Below are positions 43,754 through 49,464 of a stretch of DNA of 49,464 bases, piece after piece. A program made the translations under genes and the position numbers. Where the stretch lies: NCBI GenBank assembly GCA_947474395.1, contig CANJID010000028.1, positions 1 through 49,464 of the forward strand, in the 5' to 3' direction. How positions within the stretch are numbered: position 1 is the stretch's first letter; the number at the start of each line of letters is the position of its first letter. The notes beneath the pieces were generated by a model. The model ran no database searches, was not told the origin of the DNA, and was given only the letters and a program-made list of their open reading frames with translations. This stretch comes from Caulobacterales bacterium. GTDB lineage: Bacteria > Pseudomonadota > Alphaproteobacteria > Caulobacterales > Caulobacteraceae.

Positions 43754-44350
43754 ATGACCTTCTACCCCACCGATCGGCTCGCCCTCTTCATAGACGGCGC
43801 CAACCTCTATTCCTCGGCCAAGGGGCTCAACTTCGACATCGACTACAAGAAGCTCCTGGAGGAGTTCCGCAAGCGCGGCGTCCTGGTGCGGGCCTACTAC
43901 TACACGGCCATCATCGAGGATCAGGAGTACTCGCCGATCCGCCCCCTGGTGGACTGGCTCGACTACAACGGCTTCACCATGGTGACCAAGCCGGTGCGCC
44001 GCTACACCGACGCGGCGACCGGGCTGGCCAAGACCAAGGGCAATATGGACGTGGAGATCGCCGTCGACATGATGGAGCTGGCCGGCCACGTGGACCACAT
44101 GGTGCTCTTTTCCGGCGACGGGGACTTCCGCCGCCTGATCGAGGCGGTGCAGTCCAAGGGGGTGCGGGTGACCGTGGTCTCCACCCTGAAGTCGCAGCCG
44201 CCGATGATCGCCGACGACCTGCGCCGCCAGGCCGACACCTTCGTGGACCTCGCCGACCTCTCCTCCATCATCGGCCGCCCGCGCCAGACCAACACCATGC
44301 CGCGCTTCATCACCGGCGACGAGGAGCGCGGCGGCGATGCCGAGGGCTGA
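43754..44350 (+). CDS. NYN-domain (LabA/DUF88) protein, putative RNA-acting PIN-like nuclease
   Basis: 198 residues. The NYN (PIN-like) core is complete: LALFIDGANLYSSAKG (first Asp), KGNMDVEIAVDMM (second acidic site), and LFSGDGDFRRLIEAVQSKGVRVTVVS (third site). The acidic residues needed for metal-dependent RNA cleavage are present. A C-terminal tail (GRPRQTNTMPRFITGDEERG) follows. It overlaps the start of the uracil-DNA glycosylase gene by 14 bases, so they are co-expressed. In Caulobacteraceae this gene commonly stands beside folK. Its RNA target is unknown. Confidence 0.9.
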   Translation: MTFYPTDRLALFIDGANLYSSAKGLNFDIDYKKLLEEFRKRGVLVRAYYYTAIIEDQEYSPIRPLVDWLDYNGFTMVTKPVRRYTDAATGLAKTKGNMDVEIAVDMMELAGHVDHMVLFSGDGDFRRLIEAVQSKGVRVTVVSTLKSQPPMIADDLRRQADTFVDLADLSSIIGRPRQTNTMPRFITGDEERGGDAEG

Positions 44351-44999
44351 CGACCTGCTGCCGCTCCCCGACCCGGAGCCCTCGCGCAACTGCCCCATCT
44401 GCCCGCGGCTGGTGGACTACCGCCACGTCAACCGCGACCAGCACCCGGACTGGTACAACGGCCCGGCGCCCTCCTTCGGCGATCCGCAGGCGCGCCTGCT
44501 GGTCGTGGGCCTGGCGCCCGGGCGCACCGGCGCCAACCGCACCGGGCGGCCCTTCACCGGCGACTACGCCGGGCGGCTCCTCTACGACACCCTGTCGAAG
44601 TACGGCTTCGCCAACGGCCGCTTCAACGCCCGGGTGGACGACGGGCTGGAGCTGATCGACTGCATGGTCACCAACGCGGTCCGCTGCGCGCCCCCGGGCA
44701 ACAAGCCCCTGCCGGCGGAGGAGGCCTCCTGCCGACCCTTCCTGGCGTCGCGGATCGCCGCCCTGCCCCGGCTGAAGGCCATGGTGGTGCTGGGGGATGT
44801 CTCGCGCCGCAATGTGCTCAAGGCCATCGGGCTGAAGGCGAGCGCGGCGCCCGCCGGCCACGGGGTGGAGTTCGACGCGGGCCCCTACCGCCTCTTCTCC
44901 AGCTACCACTGCTCGCGGCTCAATACGAACACCGGCCGGCTGACCCCCGCCATGTTCGAGGCCGTGTTCGCTTCCGTGCGCGCCTACCTCGATGCCTGA
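44337..44999 (+). CDS. Family 5 (UDGb-type) uracil-DNA glycosylase
   Basis: 220 residues. N-terminal NCPICPRLVDYR and later cysteines supply the iron-sulphur ligands. The active-site loop GLAPGRTGANRTGRPFTGDY identifies family 5, whose members lack the catalytic Asp/Asn of other families and remove uracil, hypoxanthine and other deaminated bases. The MVTNAVRCAPPGNKP and SYHCSRLNTNTGRLTP motifs complete the set. Base-excision repair in a GC-rich genome is the role. The ATG at 44337 lies within the end of the NYN gene, in another frame. Confidence 0.93.
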   Translation: MPRADDLLPLPDPEPSRNCPICPRLVDYRHVNRDQHPDWYNGPAPSFGDPQARLLVVGLAPGRTGANRTGRPFTGDYAGRLLYDTLSKYGFANGRFNARVDDGLELIDCMVTNAVRCAPPGNKPLPAEEASCRPFLASRIAALPRLKAMVVLGDVSRRNVLKAIGLKASAAPAGHGVEFDAGPYRLFSSYHCSRLNTNTGRLTPAMFEAVFASVRAYLDA

Positions 45000-45033
45000 C
45001 GCAATCGTGTCGGGGCTGAGGCGTAATGCACCC

Positions 45034-45062
45034 TTGGGCGCGTCGTCCGGATACAGTCTAAA
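45034..45062 (+). promoter_or_regulatory. Candidate promoter of the MFS transporter gene
   Basis: TTGGGC (45034-45039), 17 bases, TCTAAA (45057-45062), 38 bases before the ATG at 45101, which has GAAGGA upstream. Weak pattern evidence. Confidence 0.3.
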
Positions 45063-45100
45063 GTCCCCTGCTTTCTGGGCCGTCGCCCTATGAAGGACGC

Positions 45101-46399
45101 ATGACCGAACAGACCGTCGGGGCGCGGCGCCACCAATATGCGCTCGGCTTCATCTTCATCACCGTGCTGCTGGACGCCATGGCGCTCGGCATGGTCACCC
45201 CGGTGCTGCCGCGCCTGGTGACCGAGCTCCTGGTCGGGTTCCGGGTGAAGCCGGAGATGATCGCGCGCCTGCCGGGCGGGGCGGTGTCGCTCGCGGCGGT
45301 GATCTACGGCCTCTTCCACACCGTCTTCGCCCTGATGCAGTTCTTCTTCTCCCCGGCCATCGGGGCGATGTCGGACCGGTTCGGCCGGCGGCCCCTGATC
45401 CTGATGTCCAACGTGGGCCTCGGGCTCAACTACCTCCTGATGGCCTGGGCCCCGACCCTGCAGTGGCTGTTCATCGGCCGGCTCCTCAGCGGCATCACGG
45501 GGGCGAGCCTGGGCAGCGCCAGCGCCTACATCACCGACGTGACGACGCCCGAGAAGCGCACCCGCGCCTTCGGCATGCTGGGCGCCGCCTTCGGCCTCGG
45601 CTTCATCCTCGGCCCCGCCATCGGCGGCTCCTTGGGCGAGCTCCACCTTCGCCTGCCGTTCTACATCGCCGCCGCCTTCAGCCTGGTCAACGCCACCTAC
45701 GGCTTCTTCGTCCTGCCCGAGAGCCTGCCCAAGGCCATGCGCCGGGGCTTCCAGTGGAAGCGCGCCAACCCCATCGGCGCCCTGGACCTCTTCCGCCGCC
45801 ACCCGGAGCTGGTGGGCCTGGCAGCCGTGGCCTTCCTGTCCAACCTCGCCCAGGTATCGCTGCCGACCACCGTGGTGCTCTACGTCATGCACCGCTACCA
45901 CTGGGCCACGGGGCAGATCGGCCTGACGCTGGGGACCTGCGGGGTGGCCGTGGCCATCGTGCAGATCCTGGTCCTGCCCCGCTTCGTGCGCGCCTTCGGC
46001 AATCGCACGGCCATGGTGGTGGGGCTATTCTTCGGGGTCAGCGGCCTGCTGGTGGCGGGCCTCGCCATGACCGGCCCGCAGATGTGGATGGCGATCCCGG
46101 TCCTGGCGCTCTGGGGCCTCTCTGGCCCCGCGGTGCAGGTCCTGATGACCCACCACGTCCAGGCCTTCGAGCAGGGCCAGCTGCAGGGCGCCAACGCCAG
46201 CCTGACCGGCATCTCCGAGCTGATCGGCCCGGGCATCTTCAGCCTGACCTTCGCCTGGTTCGTGCGCCCGGGCCAGCCAATGACGGCCTCCGGCGCCCCC
46301 TTCATCCTGGGCGCGGTCCTGCTCCTGATCGCCGGCGTCTGGGGCTGGCTCGCGACCCGGCGGAACGGGGAAGTCCAGCCGGCGGGCGCCGCGGACTAG
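45101..46399 (+). CDS. MFS transporter of the TCR/Tet (DHA1) type
   Basis: 432 residues with twelve membrane helices. The first helix carries [18 protein letters not shown], typical of TetA-like drug:H+ antiporters. The motif [17 protein letters not shown] between helices 2 and 3 is the MFS signature A, and [21 protein letters not shown] follows. Helix 5 has [10 protein letters not shown]. Substrate is not predictable; efflux of a drug or metabolite is likely. It stands alone and convergent with the DUF6152 gene, 15 bp between stops, with no terminator visible. Confidence 0.92.
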   Translation: MTEQTVGARRHQYALGFIFITVLLDAMALGMVTPVLPRLVTELLVGFRVKPEMIARLPGGAVSLAAVIYGLFHTVFALMQFFFSPAIGAMSDRFGRRPLILMSNVGLGLNYLLMAWAPTLQWLFIGRLLSGITGASLGSASAYITDVTTPEKRTRAFGMLGAAFGLGFILGPAIGGSLGELHLRLPFYIAAAFSLVNATYGFFVLPESLPKAMRRGFQWKRANPIGALDLFRRHPELVGLAAVAFLSNLAQVSLPTTVVLYVMHRYHWATGQIGLTLGTCGVAVAIVQILVLPRFVRAFGNRTAMVVGLFFGVSGLLVAGLAMTGPQMWMAIPVLALWGLSGPAVQVLMTHHVQAFEQGQLQGANASLTGISELIGPGIFSLTFAWFVRPGQPMTASGAPFILGAVLLLIAGVWGWLATRRNGEVQPAGAAD

Positions 46400-46414
46400 A
46401 CCTCGACGTTACCC

Positions 46415-46840
46415 CTAGCGCGCCGTACCGGCGGCGGCCGGCGTGGGGACGCTCGAGCCGCTGTCGGCGCGGTTGCCCAGCCCCGGCCGGCCGTCCGCGA
46501 AGGTGGCGCTCATGAAGGAGCCGCCCTTCCCGCCGTCCTTCATCGGGTGGATCTTCATCGTCACCTTGTCGCCGGTCTTGAAGGAATTGCGCTTCCAGCC
46601 CTGGCGGCCGACGAGGTTGGGGCTGCCCCCCTCCACCGACCATTCGATGACCTTCCCGGCCGTGTCGGTGGTGTTGACCTGGATCCAGATATGCGGGTTA
46701 GTCCATTGAAATTCCTTGATAGTTCCTTCCAGCACCACTTCCTTGGAGCCGTCGAACATCACGCCCGCATGGTGGGCCAGCACGGGCGAGGCCGCTAAGC
46801 AGGCGGCCGTGGCTCCCAGAGCCAATTTGGCGAACTTCAT
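46415..46840 (-). CDS. DUF6152-type secreted protein
   Basis: 141 residues from the ATG at 46838-46840 (GGGAGG upstream). The signal peptide ends PVLAHH. The mature part follows the DUF6152 pattern: HHAGVMFDGSKEVVLEGTIK, EFQWTNPHIWIQV, then WSVEGGSPNLVGRQGW and FKTGDKVTMKIHPMKDG. Beta-sandwich periplasmic domain of unknown function. It lies 19 bp after the secreted protein gene upstream; the two are found together in many Caulobacterales and Sphingomonadales (memory). Confidence 0.82.
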   Translation of the reverse strand: MKFAKLALGATAACLAASPVLAHHAGVMFDGSKEVVLEGTIKEFQWTNPHIWIQVNTTDTAGKVIEWSVEGGSPNLVGRQGWKRNSFKTGDKVTMKIHPMKDGGKGGSFMSATFADGRPGLGNRADSGSSVPTPAAAGTAR

Positions 46841-46859
46841 CTCGATCCTCCCTAGCCGG

Positions 46860-47615
46860 TCATTGCCCAGTGTTCTGTCCCGGCAGGATGACCGGCCGGT
46901 TATTTTCCTCGCAGACATACTCCATGATCTGCAGGTCGGGCCCGCCCTTCTTGTAGTGGCGGGTCGTCGTCCACGGCCGGGTGAAGGCCACCGGATCGGT
47001 CACCGTCATCGTCTGCTCGATGGTCTTGGGGTCCGTCAGCCGGATGCGCTCGGTCACGTGGATCTGGTCGGAGTGCTCCAGCGGCGAGGCGTCGAAGCTG
47101 GTGTCCCCGCGGATGCCGATGGTGTCGACCACCAGGGTCTGCCCTTCCCAATGGCCGATGGAGTGGCCGTTGAAGGTGATGTCCACCTCGTCCTCGGGCG
47201 GGTGCTTGCGCCCGTCGGTGAAGATGCGGCGCACCTGGCTGGCCCACTCGGCGATGATCGTCACCTGGCCGGGGGTCTGAAGGAATTCGAGCGGATAGGT
47301 CGCCACCATGAACCGCGGCATGCCCTGGGGCAGGCACATGGCCGTGGGGTTGCCGGCCACCTGGCCGCGCGCCCGGGCGGCCATGGCCGCATCGAACTTG
47401 GCCTTGAAGGCGGGGGTCATCGGTATCTCTCCGCCCGCCGGGTCGTAGCGGATGCCCTCGGCGCGCTCCCAGACCCCGTTCATGTTGGGAACCACGGTAC
47501 CGTCGGGCAGCTTGGTCCCCGCGACCTGCGCGTGCGCCGCGCCGCCAAGGGCCAGGGCGCCAACCAGCCCCGCCAGGAGGGAGCCGCAGCTCCCGAACGC
47601 GTTACGCAACTTCAT
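46860..47615 (-). CDS. Secreted protein of unknown function, partner of the DUF6152 gene
   Basis: 251 residues with a signal peptide (to AHAQVAG). Conserved-looking blocks are AMCLPQGMPRFMVATYPLEF, a RRIFTDGRKHPPEDE segment, and GHSIGHWEGQTLVVDTIGI. The last recalls a lipocalin-like or beta-sandwich core with a repeated Trp/Gly pattern. Related proteins are often annotated only as hypothetical, adjacent to DUF6152 genes as here. The ATG at 47613-47615 is preceded by weak ribosome-site sequence. I cannot name a function; exported to the periplasm. Confidence 0.78.
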   Translation of the reverse strand: MKLRNAFGSCGSLLAGLVGALALGGAAHAQVAGTKLPDGTVVPNMNGVWERAEGIRYDPAGGEIPMTPAFKAKFDAAMAARARGQVAGNPTAMCLPQGMPRFMVATYPLEFLQTPGQVTIIAEWASQVRRIFTDGRKHPPEDEVDITFNGHSIGHWEGQTLVVDTIGIRGDTSFDASPLEHSDQIHVTERIRLTDPKTIEQTMTVTDPVAFTRPWTTTRHYKKGGPDLQIMEYVCEENNRPVILPGQNTGQ

Positions 47616-47689
47616 CGGCCGTTTTCCCTGAACTTTTGCCCGGATGCTGTGCCCGAACGCTTAGCGGCGCAAGGGGCTAGCCCCGAGAG

Positions 47690-48151
47690 CTAACCCTTGT
47701 CCCGCATGAGCCGAGCCTTGTCGCGCGCCCAGTCCCGCTCGGCGGAGGCCTCGCGCTTGTCGTGGGCCTTCTTGCCCTTGGCCACGGCCAGCTCCAGCTT
47801 GGCCCGGCCCTTGTCGTCCCAGTAGAGCCGGACCGGCACGATGGTGCGCCCTTCCCGCTGCACGGCGCCGATCAGCTTGTCGATCTGGCGGCGATGCAGC
47901 AGCAGCCGCCGGGGCCGCCGGGGCTCGTGGTTGAAGCGGCTCGCGGGGCCGTATTCGGGGATGTAGGCGTTGACCAGGGCGAGGTCGCGCCCCTCCACCG
48001 CGGCGTAGGACTCGGCGATGTTGGCGCGGCCCTGGCGCAGGGACTTCACCTCGGTGCCGGTCAGCATCAGGCCGGCCTCGACGCTCTCCTCCAGGAAGTA
48101 GTCGAACTTCGCGCGGCGGTTCTCGGCGATCAGCTTGCCGGTATCGGTCAT
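47690..48151 (-). CDS. smpB: SsrA-binding protein SmpB
   Basis: 153 residues. [32 protein letters not shown], given here as the region around residues 10-41, carries the SmpB signature. An OB-fold core follows ([34 protein letters not shown]) with the basic C-terminal tail ([17 protein letters not shown]). It delivers tmRNA to stalled ribosomes. It starts three bases after the dapA stop, in the same operon. Confidence 0.97.
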   Translation of the reverse strand: MTDTGKLIAENRRAKFDYFLEESVEAGLMLTGTEVKSLRQGRANIAESYAAVEGRDLALVNAYIPEYGPASRFNHEPRRPRRLLLHRRQIDKLIGAVQREGRTIVPVRLYWDDKGRAKLELAVAKGKKAHDKREASAERDWARDKARLMRDKG

Positions 48152-48154
48152 GAG

Positions 48155-49039
48155 CTAGAGGACCCCGGCCTCGCGCATGGCCTCGTCGATCTGAGGGCGG
48201 ACCGCGTCCGCGCAGGGCGCGATCGGCAGGCGCACGTCCTCGGTGCAGAGCCCCAGGCGCGCCAGGGCGTACTTGGTGGGGGACGGCGAGGCGTCCAGGA
48301 AAAGGGCCTTGTGCAGGCGGATCAGCCGGTCCTGCAGCGCCAGGGCCGAGGCGAAATCGCCGGCCAGCGCCGCGTCCAGGCACCGGGCCATGGCCTCGGG
48401 CGCCACGTTGGAGGTGACCGAGATCACCCCGTGCCCGCCGTGGGCGACGTAGCCCAGGGCCGTGGGGTCGTCCCCCGACAGCATGCAGAAGCCCTCGCCG
48501 CACTGCAGCCGCATCATGCTGGCGCGCACCAGGTCGCCGGTGGCGTCCTTGACCCCGACCATGTTGGGCAGCTCGGCCAGCCGGGCCACGGTCTCGTTGG
48601 CGATGTCGAGGCTGGTGCGGGACGGCACATTGTAGATCAGGACCGGCAGCTGCACCGCGTCGTTGATCGCCTTGAAGTGCCGGTAAAGGCCTTCCTGGCT
48701 CGGGCGGTTGTAGTAGGGCGTGACCACCAGGGCGGCGTGGGCGCCGACCTGCTTGGCGTGGCGGACCAGCTCGATCGCCTCCTCGGTGGAGTTCGAGCCC
48801 GCGCCGGCGATGACGGGAACACGCCCCGCCGCCGTCTCGACGCAGATCTCCACGGCCCGACGGTGCTCGTCGTGGCTGAGGGTGGCGGTCTCGCCGGTGG
48901 TGCCCACGGGCACCAGCCCATGCACGCCGCCCGAAATTTGCCGTTCGATCAGTGAACGGTACGCCGACTCATCCAACCGACCGTCGCGGAAGGGAGTGAC
49001 GAGCGCCGTGTAGACGCCCTTGAACAGTGGTTCGGTCAT
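48155..49039 (-). CDS. dapA: 4-hydroxy-tetrahydrodipicolinate synthase
   Basis: 294 residues from the ATG at 49037-49039; an in-frame ATG four codons earlier is possible. TIM barrel with [29 protein letters not shown], the catalytic tyrosine in [10 protein letters not shown] and the Schiff-base lysine in [10 protein letters not shown]. It condenses pyruvate with aspartate semialdehyde, committing to lysine and diaminopimelate for peptidoglycan. It is upstream of and coupled to smpB. A divergent gene, probably a lytic transglycosylase, begins 156 bp away. Confidence 0.96.
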   Translation of the reverse strand: MTEPLFKGVYTALVTPFRDGRLDESAYRSLIERQISGGVHGLVPVGTTGETATLSHDEHRRAVEICVETAAGRVPVIAGAGSNSTEEAIELVRHAKQVGAHAALVVTPYYNRPSQEGLYRHFKAINDAVQLPVLIYNVPSRTSLDIANETVARLAELPNMVGVKDATGDLVRASMMRLQCGEGFCMLSGDDPTALGYVAHGGHGVISVTSNVAPEAMARCLDAALAGDFASALALQDRLIRLHKALFLDASPSPTKYALARLGLCTEDVRLPIAPCADAVRPQIDEAMREAGVL

Positions 49040-49194
49040 GGCTCGCGACATTGTGAGCGCGACGCCGACATGCAAGGCGGGCGCGACTCTTGCTGATGTG
49101 ACAATTCGTTAGGTCAGGATACCGATCTGCAACGCTTGCTAGCAACCTTGGTCTCGCCCACCCTCGGGCGCATTCCCGCGGAGGAACAGGCGTT

Positions 49195-49464
49195 TTGACC
49201 GTCCTTTCGACCAAAGTCCTGTTGATTCGCGCGGCTCTTGCCGCCGCGATGGCGCTCGGCGCAGGCGGAATCGCCTCCGCGCAGACGGTTTCCGATTCGA
49301 ATTCGGGGGCCGCGCCGGCCGCCGCCTCCCAGCCGTGGGCGATTCTCGGCGCCTCCAGCGGCCTCTCCGCGGATGACGCGTCTAAGTTGCGCCAGGGGAT
49401 CGACGCCGCCCTTTCCGGCAATTTCTCCAGCGCCAGCTCGATCCAGGCCTCCATCGCCGACCCC
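49195..49464 (+). CDS. Probable lytic murein transglycosylase, N-terminus only (runs off window)
   Basis: 90 codons to the window edge. The TTG start at 49195-49197 is supported by GAGGAACAGG upstream and by the signal peptide that follows (TVLSTKVLLIRAALAAAMALG, cleavage after ASA-Q). The mature part ends GIDAALSGNFSSASSIQASI then ADP, resembling the TPR-like superhelix start of Slt-type transglycosylases. Their usual position divergent to dapA in Caulobacter relatives supports the call. The catalytic domain would lie beyond the edge. Confidence 0.55.
   Translation, partial: MTVLSTKVLLIRAALAAAMALGAGGIASAQTVSDSNSGAAPAAASQPWAILGASSGLSADDASKLRQGIDAALSGNFSSASSIQASIADP

Noticed and set aside
47640-47692. 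GGGCTAGCCC palindrome after smpB as a terminator
   Set aside because: The stem is short, it overlaps the stop codon area and no T-run follows.

Overview
The window is GC-rich bacterial chromosome. Gene content and order point to an alphaproteobacterium of the Caulobacteraceae, probably Phenylobacterium-like (inference; no 16S gene is present). The signs are: the run rpoZ-rel-pyrE-pdxJ-acpS-lepB-rnc-era with recO and parC nearby; tRNA-Trp-secE-nusG-rplK-rplA without rplJ behind it; an UrcA-family protein; many TonB-dependent receptor and PQQ-dehydrogenase type genes; and several non-ATG starts with four-base stop/start overlaps.

Layout. 1-2838: minus-strand catabolic operon (Tat-exported protein, 4-cresol-dehydrogenase-like flavoprotein, c-type cytochrome), then the start of a further secreted protein. 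3018-5325: the rplA-rplK-nusG-secE-tRNA-Trp translation/transcription operon. 5436-12628: mixed accessory genes (glutathione peroxidase, Gfo/Idh oxidoreductase, DUF429-like protein, UrcA protein, a MATE exporter broken by a small deletion, SMP-30-like beta-propeller, epoxide-hydrolase-like enzyme, DUF1330 protein). 12705-15616: parC, whose last 70 bp are duplicated on the far side of a small acetyltransferase gene.

15721-26527: an apparently catabolic periplasmic cluster. It has a 1049-residue TonB receptor, a PQQ quinohemoprotein alcohol dehydrogenase, a Ser alpha/beta hydrolase and four paralogues of a secreted two-domain family with a CxxxC motif. A sensible model is uptake of a substrate through the receptor, oxidation by the PQQ enzyme, and an unknown role for the paralogues; the substrate cannot be read from sequence. 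recO follows (26605-27336).

27510-34139: accessory island between recO and era. It contains a flavin monooxygenase of the acyl-CoA-dehydrogenase fold, a secreted G8-domain/beta-helix protein strikingly like animal CEMIP/TMEM2, a cytochrome c, CorA, and three gene fragments (MFS C-terminus, outer-membrane barrel C-terminus, acetyltransferase N-terminus) that look like recombination scars. 34140-41893: the housekeeping run era-rnc-lepB-acpS-pdxJ-pyrE, a divergent EF-hand protein, then rel and rpoZ. rel has no ATG, GTG or TTG that would include its conserved N-terminus, and seems to start at a CTG overlapping the rpoZ stop.

41894-49464: a gene remnant and two nested palindromic repeats, a small membrane-protein pair, folK divergent from a NYN-domain gene and a family-5 uracil-DNA glycosylase, an MFS transporter, a DUF6152 protein with a partner, smpB, dapA, and the start of a divergent probable lytic transglycosylase.
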